IMG/VR virus record: IMGVR_UViG_3300044796_000222
Span: 29,014 to 93,013 of that record
Length of the DNA stretch: 64,000 bases
DNA from: a virus
Strand: one strand, 5' to 3'
A program made the position numbers and the translations under genes. Under the pieces are notes generated by a model that saw only the letters and a program-made list of their open reading frames with translations, did no database searches and had not been told where the DNA came from. How positions within the stretch are numbered: position 1 is the first letter of the stretch; every line of letters starts with the position of its first letter. Shown here piece by piece: positions 17,590 through 26,134 of the stretch.

Positions 17590-18036
17590 TCACGGCAGGC
17601 TGTTGGTGATGGAGAGGCGGACGACCATCGTCTGACTGTCGACGCCTGCGGTCATCGCGTAACCGACGAGCACGAGGCCGGCCGAAGCGCCAAGTGCAGT
17701 GGCCCAGCCGAGTTTGCCAGAGGCGACGCTGACGGTAACGGGGCCGTCGATCGCGATCGTGCCGTTCGACATCACGACGACGGTATCGCCATCGCTGTTG
17801 AGCGTATCGAAGACGTCGCCGGGATTTGCGTCAGTGTACGAGAAACCGGCGTACGTCTTCAACGCGGTGTCAGCCGTCGTCGGAGCGCGAACCGCCGGCT
17901 GCGAGCGCTGGAGGCCGGTCGTCGAATCGTAGACGAGGAAGATGCCCGCCGGGATGACGAGCGTCGACGTGTTGCACGCACTGATCTTGTGCGTGTTGGT
18001 CATCGGGGTGAGCAGAGCTGCGCTGGGAGCGGCCAT
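17590..18036 (-). CDS. Capsid decoration/cement protein (DUF2190-like)
   Basis: This 148-residue beta-rich protein is next to the major capsid gene. It has the repeated turn pattern of capsid decoration proteins: STLVIPAGIFLVYDSTTGL, later GDVFDTLNSDGDTVVVMSNG, then DGPVTVSVASGKLGWATA. DUF2190-type proteins have the same IPAGxxV / GDxV / Gv order and bind to capsid surfaces or three-fold sites. The N-terminus MAAPSAALLTPM resembles that of the neighbouring capsid protein (MAAPSMVL), but the rest is unrelated. Confidence 0.7.
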   Translation of the reverse strand: MAAPSAALLTPMTNTHKISACNTSTLVIPAGIFLVYDSTTGLQRSQPAVRAPTTADTALKTYAGFSYTDANPGDVFDTLNSDGDTVVVMSNGTIAIDGPVTVSVASGKLGWATALGASAGLVLVGYAMTAGVDSQTMVVRLSITNSLP

Positions 18037-18072
18037 GGTGTTGTTCTCGCTTTGAAGTGGTGGTGAGTGGGA

Positions 18073-19800
18073 TCAGGCCCGCGCGGCGGAACCGTTCATG
18101 ACGGCGAAGAGCGCCTGAGACCGCGAAACCGTCTGGTTCTTCGCCGACATCTTCGCGATGTACGCGTTGATCTTCTGGTCGACGGTCGCTTCCTTGCCGC
18201 CTTCGCCACCAAGCGTGGTCTCGCGGATGCTCGTCGGGTCCGGCGCGACCTGCGTGAAGTCGGTCGGGCGATCGCCGGCTGCTACGCCGTCAAAGATGGC
18301 TTTGAAATTCGCATCGAACGCCTTCGGCGCGTGCTTCAGCATCGTCAAGAGGCCCTCGCGAGACTCCGGCGTGTCGCTGAACTTGAAGCCGTAGGTCTCG
18401 CCGCACTTGATCACGACGTTGACCTTCGCGTTGAGGGCGATGTCGTCGCGCTTGGTGATCTCTGCCTTCGCGGCATCGAGATCCGTGCGGAGAGTCGTGA
18501 TCTGCGACTCCGCAGCTTTCAACTCGACGACCTTTGCAATGACGTCCTCATCGGTCGCGGTGGCAGGCAAGCCCATCGCCGACTTCGCGGTGAGGAGCGC
18601 CTTCTGAGCCGCAGCGCCAACGGCAGCGGTAGCAGCGGACGCCTTGAGCGCCGTGACGGCAGCCACAGCAGCGGTTTCGTTGGCAGACTCGTTGAGTTCG
18701 AGTGCGGTCAAAAGCAGTTTCATCTCAGCACCACCTTCCATGGGCACGTAGTCACGTTCGACTTGTGTAGCCGTCGCATCCAATTCAACGTCGCCACCAT
18801 CGACGACCTTGAATCCGATCTTGAACAGCCGATCCTTGTGGTTGACGATCGCGTAGTCATCGAAGATTTCGACGACCCGCGCGTTCCAACCGAGCGCGTC
18901 ATAGACGTGCTCACAAACTTCTTGGCAGATGTCACTGAGCGAGATATCGCGCAGTTTGATGAGCGCGCGCTTATCTGAGCACGCGAGGCTCTTCTTCACG
19001 GCGTCATCGACGAACACGCGGCGCATCGCGACGTTTCGCGCGCTCATCATCCCGGCTTGCTCGTCGCCACCCTCATCGTCGCCGAGGTCGCCGTCGCACT
19101 TGACGCACTTGGTAGCGTCCTTCGTGTTGACGGTGCCGCACATCTTGCACATCTTGTAGACGTTGCTGGCCGCAACCGGCGCGACGTCATCCGTCGCGGC
19201 CACAGCCGCAGCATCGTTCTTTTTCGCCATCGCGATCGCCGCCTCCGCTTGCTTCGCTGTCACCCGATCCATTCCATCGAGGAACGGTCGGTTGGTGAGG
19301 GCGACGCTGGTGAGCATCGCTCCAATCTTTTTGCCAGTCACTCGATCGCGCGCAGCGAACTGGACGGCCGGCGAGATGTAGCGATACTCGCCGCCGCGCA
19401 CGTATTGGCAGCCTTCGCTGTTCTGGTTCCACTCGACCAGAGCCTCCATGCGAAACTCGTCGTATCGGAGTTCGATGATGAAGCCGCTGGCGGGCGCACC
19501 GTGCTGATAGACGCCACCGTCAATCGCTTCGCTCGCGTGCTCGAAGTCGAGCGGTGGTTTGCTTTGCTGAGAGGCGAAGTTGTCCGCCATCTCTTTGTAT
19601 TGCTTGAGGCCGAACTCAAACTCGCCAGCCGGGTGCCCCTTGTAGACGCCCGTCTTCGCGACCTGAATCCACGTCTTCGGCTTGCCGACGAGCGCCTTGT
19701 CCGCGCACTGCACGATCAAGTCGTCGCGGACGCTATCGCCGATCTCTTGATTCAGTTCCGGCGCCAGATGCCCGGTGATGAATTGCGCCTTAGCTGCCAT
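18073..19800 (-). CDS. Mu gpI-like capsid protease/scaffold with zinc ribbon insert
   Basis: The ATG at 19800 has GGGGA eight bases upstream; a second ATG lies 21 bases earlier. The 575-residue product overlaps the portal stop. Residues ~40-175 match the Mu gpI protease domain: a VYKGHPAGEFEFG segment, DFEHAS, then YRYISPAVQF and LTSVALTNRPFLDGM. A four-cysteine zinc ribbon follows (C218, C221, C232, C235), then a small beta module around DDYAIVNHKDRLFKIGF. The C-terminal ~200 residues are Ala/Lys helical and probably act as the scaffold. The protease would cleave the scaffold and mature the capsid. Confidence 0.82.
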   Translation of the reverse strand: MAAKAQFITGHLAPELNQEIGDSVRDDLIVQCADKALVGKPKTWIQVAKTGVYKGHPAGEFEFGLKQYKEMADNFASQQSKPPLDFEHASEAIDGGVYQHGAPASGFIIELRYDEFRMEALVEWNQNSEGCQYVRGGEYRYISPAVQFAARDRVTGKKIGAMLTSVALTNRPFLDGMDRVTAKQAEAAIAMAKKNDAAAVAATDDVAPVAASNVYKMCKMCGTVNTKDATKCVKCDGDLGDDEGGDEQAGMMSARNVAMRRVFVDDAVKKSLACSDKRALIKLRDISLSDICQEVCEHVYDALGWNARVVEIFDDYAIVNHKDRLFKIGFKVVDGGDVELDATATQVERDYVPMEGGAEMKLLLTALELNESANETAAVAAVTALKASAATAAVGAAAQKALLTAKSAMGLPATATDEDVIAKVVELKAAESQITTLRTDLDAAKAEITKRDDIALNAKVNVVIKCGETYGFKFSDTPESREGLLTMLKHAPKAFDANFKAIFDGVAAGDRPTDFTQVAPDPTSIRETTLGGEGGKEATVDQKINAYIAKMSAKNQTVSRSQALFAVMNGSAARA

Positions 19801-21370
19801 CGTCGATATCCCCAGCGCCATCGCGGTTGTCGTCCTTGCCGTTGTCGCTACCTTCGCCGCCCTCAGCCGGACTCTTCGGGCGCGTTTCGCCTTCGGCCAG
19901 CGCAGGCGGCCCGCCGTTCGTGCCCTGAGCCATTGGATACAAGTAGAGTTGCGTCTGCTTGCCAGCGGGGCGCGGCGCCATCGTGAAGTGGCTTCGCATC
20001 CAATCGCACTCGATCTGAAGCCCGCGATCGATTAGACCAACAGTGCGCGTGTACTCGCCCTGAAGGTCGTCGCTCGACGCCGGATACAACTCGAACGTCG
20101 GGCAGTAGAGGTCGCAGAGTTCCTTGCCGAACTGCTTGCGAATGAGCGGCTGAAGGATGTAGCGGTGGAACGTCTCCGACATCGCAACGCGGTCGTCGCG
20201 CGCAATGTCGTCACGAACCCTGTCCTGCACCTTGCCGAGCGCGTGCGTGCCGTGACCAGGCGCTTCAGTCGTGAGCGTCTGCCCCAAGACCGCCTTCGAC
20301 ATCGCGGCGTCGAGATAGGTTGTGAGCGTGTGGTGGACGGTGTTGTGGCCGTCAGGCTGCACCAACTCGAACTTCGCCGTCGCCGGGAGTACCGCCGTCG
20401 TCATCGACGACATACGGTCCAACATCTTCTTCGCGAGTTGAATGTCCGCCGCGTCCGCGTTCTTTTCGAAGTACGCAATGCGCCACGGCTGGCCGAACAA
20501 CTCGCTGAACTTCATCCAGTCGCGGACGGTCCAGATGCTAAACATCGAATAGAACGTCAGCACACGACCAAGACCCTGACGCGTCGGGATCTCAGGACCC
20601 ATCGGCTTCGGGGTATGCACCGCGAAACGGTCAGGCCACGTGGCGAAGATGTCTACGCCGGGGAAGATGCCGAGCTGCGGATCGTACTCGTTACCTTGCT
20701 CGTCCCAGAGGTGAACGCGCCAACTGACGGTATAGGAGAGGCGCTTCGGCTGAATGCCGTACAACTCCTCGACGCCGATACCGAAACGGTCGCGCTTCCA
20801 CTTGATTTCGACAGCGCTGGCCGGGTAGTAAATACCGCCGGCAAGATGTCGAAGCGCCATGCCGAGTTGCGGGATCTCCGCAATTCGCATCTGCGCATAC
20901 TCGTTGATCTTGTTCGCGACCTTGACCGAACGCTTCGAGCCGCCCGGATACTTCGGGATCGTGCGCCACTTGCATCCGCTGATCGCAAGCTCGCGCGTCG
21001 AGAGAACCGCGTGGAGGTGAGGGACCTTCTCGCGCTGCTCAGTGAGCAAGTCGCAGAACTGAGCCATGTAGCCCAGGTTCGCGCGGTAGAGCGCCTGCGA
21101 TACGCTTGCAGGGTCCATCGACGGACCCTGGATGTACGGCATCCGGGCGATGTACGGCGAGTCCGCCGCAACGGTGCCAGGCGTCGACCGAATCGGCTCA
21201 CTCGGCCACTGCGGTCCAATCGTGCGGGACAACGCAACGATCGTGTCGTGGATTTCCTGCTTCGTCAGGACCGGGCGATCGGCCGCCTCTACTTCGGCTC
21301 GGCCGCTCTCACGCCACGCTTGCGCGACCGCATTGAAGGTTGCGGACGCACGCTCGCGGAACGACGCCAC
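19790..21370 (-). CDS. Portal protein (DUF935, Mu gp29-like)
   Basis: This 526-residue protein starts at GTG immediately after the TerL stop codon. It forms the dodecameric portal through which DNA is packaged. The C-terminal half has the family signature GQTLTTEAPGHGTHALGKVQ followed by a VRDDIARDDRVAMSETFHR helix, matching DUF935 (GQTLTTxxGxxGSxAxGxxH). Upstream there is a CDLLTEQREKVPHLHAVLST segment and GLGRVLTFYSMFSIW. The tail end (last ~40 residues) is Gly/Asp/Glu-rich and probably disordered. The order TerL-portal-protease is as in Mu. Confidence 0.9.
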   Translation of the reverse strand: MASFRERASATFNAVAQAWRESGRAEVEAADRPVLTKQEIHDTIVALSRTIGPQWPSEPIRSTPGTVAADSPYIARMPYIQGPSMDPASVSQALYRANLGYMAQFCDLLTEQREKVPHLHAVLSTRELAISGCKWRTIPKYPGGSKRSVKVANKINEYAQMRIAEIPQLGMALRHLAGGIYYPASAVEIKWKRDRFGIGVEELYGIQPKRLSYTVSWRVHLWDEQGNEYDPQLGIFPGVDIFATWPDRFAVHTPKPMGPEIPTRQGLGRVLTFYSMFSIWTVRDWMKFSELFGQPWRIAYFEKNADAADIQLAKKMLDRMSSMTTAVLPATAKFELVQPDGHNTVHHTLTTYLDAAMSKAVLGQTLTTEAPGHGTHALGKVQDRVRDDIARDDRVAMSETFHRYILQPLIRKQFGKELCDLYCPTFELYPASSDDLQGEYTRTVGLIDRGLQIECDWMRSHFTMAPRPAGKQTQLYLYPMAQGTNGGPPALAEGETRPKSPAEGGEGSDNGKDDNRDGAGDIDDGS

Positions 21371-23047
21371 TTAGAATCCGCGACCCTTGCGCTCGTACAT
21401 GGAGAGAACACCTTCGGGAGCCCAGCCATCCGGCGCGGTCGGCTTGAACGCTTCTGGAACTTCGTCGCCCACACGCTCGACGCCACCCTTGGTCATCGAT
21501 CCTGCGGCGTACTGGTCGTAACTGGTGCGGGCGCCGGAGACCTCGATCGTGAAGTCGGCGCCGCCGAGCGCGTCGTAGGCCCAAGCCATCGCGTCGACTT
21601 GATCATCGTGAGGATCGCTAACGCCAGTGAAGGCGAGAACCTCGGATTGGAACTTGTCGATCCACTCGTACTGCGCAGACGCTGACTCATCCTCGATCCC
21701 ATACCGATCGCCTTCTGGCGACACGCACGGGTTGGGAAGCAGAATCAGCCCAGCATTCCAGGCCGCCGCAACCGGCTGGGCGCGGACGAACTTATCAGAG
21801 CGCGTGATGTCGATCTGAAAGTTCAGCGATGGACCGGAGTATGACTTGGCTTCGCCGCGACCGCGATTGCCGTCGACGCCACCGAACTCAGAGTCGTCGT
21901 CCTTCGCGTTCATCAGGTCGAGCGAGCCGGCCTCGACGCTGGCGACGTAGCCGCCGATGCGAGCGCTGGGATACTCTCGACGAAGGCCGCGAAGCACGGC
22001 CCTGAACTGCGGAGTCGCCGCGTGCATCCTGATAACCTTCAGGACGTAGTAGATGCCTTTGTGGAGCATCATCACGACTGCGGCGGCGTAGTCGGATGAC
22101 GTCTTCGCCGAGTAGGCCAGGTCGCACCCGATGGCGATCCTGAAACTGTCTACAGGTAATTCGTTGGCGGCGTATAGAGCGACGCCGTTGAAAACGGAAC
22201 CACCCTTTCGACGCGGGCGACAGTCGTATAAGCACGCCCACTCGTATTCTCCGATTTTAGATCGGATTGTGGTAAGCGCTTTGACTGGCCATCGTTCGGG
22301 CCAGAGCGATGTCCCTGCCTCTCGCCCTGTCGGGTCGTCCTCGCCAGCGATTGCTGGCAAGCAGATCGTTTCCCAATCTCCGTCGCCGCTCTTTATCTGC
22401 CTTCCCTGGAGATCGTCGTCATGCCATCTCGTGTGGCACACTATAACGGAGCCGTTTGGCTCTCGACGCGTCAAAGCCGTCGACTGGAACCATTCGCTAA
22501 CTGCTTCGCGCTTGATCGCGGACTCTGCGGCGGCTCTGTCTTTGTGGGGGTCGTCGACAAATATGCATTGTGCGCCGAAGCCTGTCAGGCTCCCACCTAC
22601 ACCCACAGCAATCACCCCCCCACGATTCGAGGTGCGCCACTCGCTTTTGGAGTTCGTCTCTTTCGAGAATTCGACCCCGGCGAGCCTGGCGTACTCCCGC
22701 GCCTTCGATGACTGGAATAGCGCGAGTTTCGATGAGTAGGACGCGTATGCGATCGTCCAGTCCGAATGGCTGACGAGCAGCCACGCGATTGAATGAAGCA
22801 ACGTCTCGGATTTTGAAAAACGAGGCGGCACGCTGAGCAGGGCGAATACTTGCTCGCCGGATCGAATGCGCTCCAACACGGAAAGTAGCGGGGCCAGGTG
22901 GAGTGGTTTGCTAAACTTCGGCGAAATCCTAGGAATGAAGTCCGCCAGCGACTCCGAAGATCCACGCGTCGTCTGAAGTTGCGTCTCGATCTGCCTCTTG
23001 TGAGGTTCGAGAACCTCATCGAGAATGCTGCGCTTGCCACCAGCCAT
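21371..23047 (-). CDS. terL: Terminase large subunit (packaging ATPase/nuclease)
   Basis: This 558-residue protein is the motor that packages phage DNA. The N-terminal ATPase shows a deviant Walker A (PPRFSKSETLL, Lys79), a coupling/Walker B region (CIFVDDPHKD, Asp165-Asp166) and an RW motif in VIVCHTRWHDDD. The C-terminal RNase H-like nuclease has IAIGCDLAYS (Asp309), VEAGS (Glu372) and PHDDQVDAMAWA near 479-490 with the last acidic residues. It starts one base inside the TerS stop (TGATG). A shortened, degenerate copy of its ATPase half is encoded at 37223-37912. Confidence 0.92.
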   Translation of the reverse strand: MAGGKRSILDEVLEPHKRQIETQLQTTRGSSESLADFIPRISPKFSKPLHLAPLLSVLERIRSGEQVFALLSVPPRFSKSETLLHSIAWLLVSHSDWTIAYASYSSKLALFQSSKAREYARLAGVEFSKETNSKSEWRTSNRGGVIAVGVGGSLTGFGAQCIFVDDPHKDRAAAESAIKREAVSEWFQSTALTRREPNGSVIVCHTRWHDDDLQGRQIKSGDGDWETICLPAIAGEDDPTGREAGTSLWPERWPVKALTTIRSKIGEYEWACLYDCRPRRKGGSVFNGVALYAANELPVDSFRIAIGCDLAYSAKTSSDYAAAVVMMLHKGIYYVLKVIRMHAATPQFRAVLRGLRREYPSARIGGYVASVEAGSLDLMNAKDDDSEFGGVDGNRGRGEAKSYSGPSLNFQIDITRSDKFVRAQPVAAAWNAGLILLPNPCVSPEGDRYGIEDESASAQYEWIDKFQSEVLAFTGVSDPHDDQVDAMAWAYDALGGADFTIEVSGARTSYDQYAAGSMTKGGVERVGDEVPEAFKPTAPDGWAPEGVLSMYERKGRGF

Positions 23048-23580
23048 CAGTGCGTAGTGGCCGCGTCGATGTCCGCGAGAACGCTGTCCTGCGTGATCGT
23101 CTCGGACTCGTCGGCGTCAATCTCTTGCGCGCGGGTCATCGCGGTCATGATCCGCTGCATCAACTGCGGCTCGTTGGCGAACTCACTGCGGAGTGCCACG
23201 ACAAGCCCGTTGAGCGTGGCCTTCAGGACGGCGCGCGTGTTCGGGTGGAACTCTTGCGGCATCTGCCGTTCGATGACCCAGCACGCCAACTTCGTGTCGA
23301 GCCCCGCCGGGTTGTCAACGTCGAGGCCCGCTTCGATCACATCGAGCGCCTTGTCAACGAGAATTGACTCGGCCCTCTGCGCCCTCTCGAAGAACTGCGC
23401 GAACGGGCTATCGCCTTGGTCGGCGAGTCGGCGCCACGTCACCCATCGAGCGGGCGTGACGCCGAGTGACCGAGCGGCGCGAGCAAGCGGGACGCCCTTG
23501 GATGACTTCTCGATGATCTGGCGCGCAAGCTCCTGCGTCAGACCGCATCGAGTCACCCACTGAGCATCGCCGCCGGCCAT
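23047..23580 (-). CDS. Terminase small subunit-like protein
   Basis: This 177-residue protein directly precedes the large terminase and overlaps it by one base. The N-terminus has a helix-turn-helix (QIIEKSSKGVPLARAARSLG), fitting the DNA-recognition domain of small terminases. An amphipathic helical region follows (RAESILVDKALDVIEAGLDV), the usual oligomerisation part, then a helical C-terminus for contact with TerL. The assignment comes from the domain plan and gene order; sequence similarity among small terminases is generally low. Confidence 0.75.
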   Translation of the reverse strand: MAGGDAQWVTRCGLTQELARQIIEKSSKGVPLARAARSLGVTPARWVTWRRLADQGDSPFAQFFERAQRAESILVDKALDVIEAGLDVDNPAGLDTKLACWVIERQMPQEFHPNTRAVLKATLNGLVVALRSEFANEPQLMQRIMTAMTRAQEIDADESETITQDSVLADIDAATTH

Positions 23581-23583
23581 CGC

Positions 23584-24666
23584 TTACCAGTTCGCGAGAA
23601 CGTACGAGAGCGTCGAGGTTTCCGTCGCCGACGAGTCAGCGAAGACGAGCGAGCCCGTGCCGGCGCCAGTCGTCACCGTGCAAGACAGGTTGCCCATCGT
23701 TCCAACCGCCGCGAGACGCCCGTAGCCAAGGCCGTCGCCAGTGCGAACGAAGAGGTTCGCGACGGTAACCGCGCCGCTCGACAGCGCCGCCGTGGTGCCC
23801 TTCTCGACACGCGGGTACCAAGCCGTCGACGTCGTGTCGATCACCACCGCGCCGGTCGTGGTCATCTTCCATTCGGACGACGAGTAGCGCGTGCCTTCGC
23901 TGACCTGGACGAGCATGCCGTTCAGGGCCGTGGCGCCAGTAGCATAGCCGGCAGGACGCGTGAGAGGCGCTGTGCCGGTCGTCACTGTGCCGACGACGTA
24001 GAGGCCGTTCTGAGACGCCGTCGTCTGCATCGGCAGAAGGACGATGTCGCCAGCCACGTTCGTAACGTCGTCGTTTCCGGCGACCGTAAAGGAACTCAGG
24101 GACGCGACGTTCGCGGGGACGATGTTGCGAGCCTGGTTCGTGAGGGAGACGGCTGCGGGGCTCGCGCCAGTGGCGGCTGGGATTGAGAACTCGACCCAGA
24201 CGCCGAACGTCGTGTCGACGCTTTTGATCTTGCCGGCGATGGGGCGCGTGCCGCCGGCACTTGTGAGAGCCACGGTTTGGTCATCAACCACGTAGCAGTA
24301 GGCGCCGATGTTAGCGCTTGTAATCGCGTCGGCCCCGGCACTGTTGGCCATGGGGAAGGCAGAGGCGCCCCCTACGACGGGGCACTGGATTGCGCCTGCG
24401 CCACCCGCCGTGTTGTCGGCAGTGATTGCGGCGCAACCGATGATGGTTAGCGTGTTGAGCGCGGTTGCCCGGTTGAGGTTGCCGCTCGCGTCCAAGCCAA
24501 CCATTCCGGTGGCGATGATTTTTGTGCTCGCAGCGACGGGGAAGCCCTTCACCTGAGACGCCGATCCGCTAACCACGACCGTGGTTGGGTTGACGTACTG
24601 TGCAGCCTGAAACGGCGGCCAAGCGTAGAAGGTCGTTGAACTACGGGGCGATACGATTGCGCTCAT
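23584..24666 (-). CDS. Capsid-fibre/decoration-like structural protein
   Basis: This is the first gene of the virion operon, 360 residues, with GAGAGG seven bases before its ATG. The sequence is almost wholly beta-rich Gly/Ala/Thr/Val with few charged residues, like head fibre or decoration proteins. The first ~170 residues contain a GAYCYVVDDQTVALTSAGGT ... IAGKIKSVDTTFGVWVEF pattern that resembles decoration domains. The second half (LTNQARNIVPANVASLSSF, VLLPMQTTASQNGLYVVG) resembles repeat units of phage surface proteins. The exact role is not certain. Confidence 0.75.
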   Translation of the reverse strand: MSAIVSPRSSTTFYAWPPFQAAQYVNPTTVVVSGSASQVKGFPVAASTKIIATGMVGLDASGNLNRATALNTLTIIGCAAITADNTAGGAGAIQCPVVGGASAFPMANSAGADAITSANIGAYCYVVDDQTVALTSAGGTRPIAGKIKSVDTTFGVWVEFSIPAATGASPAAVSLTNQARNIVPANVASLSSFTVAGNDDVTNVAGDIVLLPMQTTASQNGLYVVGTVTTGTAPLTRPAGYATGATALNGMLVQVSEGTRYSSSEWKMTTTGAVVIDTTSTAWYPRVEKGTTAALSSGAVTVANLFVRTGDGLGYGRLAAVGTMGNLSCTVTTGAGTGSLVFADSSATETSTLSYVLANW

Positions 24667-24898
24667 GGTCGTGCCTCTCGTTCATGGAGAACGCGGTCTG
24701 GTGAGACGTGGTGCGGATAGACCCGCGAGATGTTGGCGAGCGCCTGCGGTCCTGGACGCGCGGAGCTGCGAGCGTACCTATCTTGAACGTTCTACCTCGC
24801 GAGGCAATCAAGATGTCTCAAGAGAAATCCATTGAAATTCTTCTGATTCAAGTTTTCTCACTTGCGATCTACGCTGTGGCCGTCTAAAACCGCGCTTC
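24667..24898. promoter_or_regulatory. Divergent control region between virion and accessory blocks
   Basis: This 232-base gap separates the start of the virion operon (minus) from the first plus-strand gene. It holds a perfect 10-base palindrome CCTCGCGAGG (24795-24804) flanked by the inverted pair ATCTTGA (24780-24786) and TCAAGAT (24808-24814), then an AT-richer stretch to 24890. A TTGCGA / TAAAAC pair spaced by 17 bases near 24868-24896 could be a plus promoter. No strong promoter was found for the virion operon, so a phage activator or late sigma-type control is possible. Confidence 0.5.
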
Positions 24899-25144
24899 AT
24901 GGAGCGACTGCCAGATCCGAAGGGGCCATACGTCGAACGCGTGAAGGAGAAGTTGCGAAAGGGGGAGCGACCTGACGTTGTGCGGTGGAAGGGCGTCGCC
25001 GCAGCGCTGAACATGTCGGAAGACGCACTGCTGCGGATGCGCCGGTCCGGTCGCGCGAAAGAGATTCCAGTATTCCGCCAGCGCAACGGGGTGCTTGTCT
25101 CCTTCGTGGAGATCATCCTCGTTTGGGCCTCAGAGGAGCCATGA
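24899..25144 (+). CDS. Small helical, possibly DNA-binding protein
   Basis: This 81-residue protein is the first gene of the plus block. A KGVAAALNMSEDALLRMRRS segment looks like the helix-turn-helix of MerR/excisionase-type proteins, followed by a short beta wing (KEIPVFRQRNGVLVSFVEII). It could be a small regulator or excisionase-like factor. Its place next to the divergent control region supports a regulatory job, but this is inference. Confidence 0.65.
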   Translation: MERLPDPKGPYVERVKEKLRKGERPDVVRWKGVAAALNMSEDALLRMRRSGRAKEIPVFRQRNGVLVSFVEIILVWASEEP

Positions 25145-25208
25145 TCTACTTCATCCAGGCTGGGCACGTGCCGCTCAGAAGGCTCAGCCGTCGTTCGCTG
25201 AGAGCGAC

Positions 25209-25427
25209 GTGGAGGGCGCCCGTGCCGCCGAGCGCCTGAAGGCCGCTGGCGAGCGCGACAAGTTGCGCGCCAAGCACTACGAAGAAACACGGAATCACTC
25301 GAACGTCTTGTGGGAAGAACGAGAAGTGCTGCGCGAAGCGAAGGCTGAGATCGAGCGCCTCCGCGCTTCCCTCGCGCTCTTGACGCCGCCGAAGTCGTTC
25401 TTACCATCCGAGCATGACCGTCGCTGA
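25209..25427 (+). CDS. Coiled-coil small protein, start uncertain
   Basis: A GTG at 25209 gives a 72-residue protein, nearly all charged helix (AAERLKAAGERDKLRAKHYE, EREVLREAKAEIERLRASLA) and ending by overlapping the next gene. An ATG at 25141 in another frame overlaps the previous stop (ATGA) and would start MIYFIQAGHVPLR. That frame closes at 25239, after which only this frame is good. So either this gene starts at GTG or the two frames were one gene joined by a -1 shift or a mutation. Function unknown. Confidence 0.5.
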   Translation: MEGARAAERLKAAGERDKLRAKHYEETRNHSNVLWEEREVLREAKAEIERLRASLALLTPPKSFLPSEHDRR

Positions 25428-25779
25428 ATCCAACGTCGTCTGGTGCTACTCCGATCAGAAGAACCCCGACTCGTGGCCGAACCACGCCGACACGCGCGAG
25501 CAGGCTATCGAGATGGGTCGAGAGACCTACGGGCACGACGTCACGTTCTGGATCGCGATGGGGCATCGGCAGGGCGCTTCCGGTATCGCGCTCGACGCTG
25601 ACGGCTACATCGAAAACATGCGCGACCACGCCGCCGAGGAGTGCGAGGACGGCGCGGAGTTCGTCGAAGTGAAGCCGGGCGGCAAGGAAGCGCTCGACGC
25701 TCTACTCGCGACGTGGCTCGCTCAATACGTCGAGGTGACCTACTGGATCGTCGACGGCGAGCAGGTGCAAATTGACTGA
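25414..25779 (+). CDS. Hypothetical acidic protein
   Basis: This 121-residue protein has an N-terminal alpha/beta part (NVVWCYSDQKNPDSWPNHAD, YGHDVTFWIAMGHRQ) and an acidic helical segment (DHAAEECEDGAEFVEVKPGG). It overlaps both neighbours in the usual tight packing, which supports expression. I recognise no domain. Confidence 0.75.
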   Translation: MTVAESNVVWCYSDQKNPDSWPNHADTREQAIEMGRETYGHDVTFWIAMGHRQGASGIALDADGYIENMRDHAAEECEDGAEFVEVKPGGKEALDALLATWLAQYVEVTYWIVDGEQVQID

Positions 25780-26134
25780 CCGCCGCCTCACCATCGTCGT
25801 GGACGCCGACCAGAATCCTCCCATCGATCCGATCGCATGCGCCCTCATCGCGCTCTGGCGATCGAATGGCGCCGTGACCGCCGACGGTGCCGAGTGGTTG
25901 CTGAAGTCCAGCACTGGCATGCGCCATGAGTGGCTCGCTCGTGATGCCGAGCATGTTGCCCCGCTGGTTGCGTGGATCGAAACGGTCGTCCGCGCGAAAA
26001 TCGAGGCGGAGAACGCTGCCCGTGTCGCCTCCGACAAGGCCGCACTTCGCGCCGTATTCCACGAACATCGCATGGCGTCACCGGCTGTCGGCGGCATGCT
26101 CGGTACCGCTTCCGAAGTGCGAGGGCCGCGATGA
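25772..26134 (+). CDS. Hypothetical protein, TTG start
   Basis: This 120-residue product starts at TTG (25772) overlapping the previous stop. It begins with an MTDRRLTIVVDADQNPPIDP strand-loop. Mid-sequence there is a helical VAPLVAWIETVVRAKIEAEN region. The end overlaps the next gene by ATGA. No family recognised. Confidence 0.7.
   Translation: MTDRRLTIVVDADQNPPIDPIACALIALWRSNGAVTADGAEWLLKSSTGMRHEWLARDAEHVAPLVAWIETVVRAKIEAENAARVASDKAALRAVFHEHRMASPAVGGMLGTASEVRGPR

Noticed and set aside
18067-18978. 303-residue plus-strand frame opposite the protease gene
   Set aside because: Composition and position are those of a shadow; the gpI-like gene is well supported.
20165-21685. 506-residue plus-strand frame opposite the portal gene
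   Set aside because: Arg/Leu/Val-rich shadow typical of the reverse strand of GC-rich codons; the portal gene on the minus strand has clear family motifs.
24808-25629. 273-residue minus-strand frame over the divergent region
   Set aside because: Arg-rich composition without any motif and crosses three plausible plus-strand genes; also lies in the control region.
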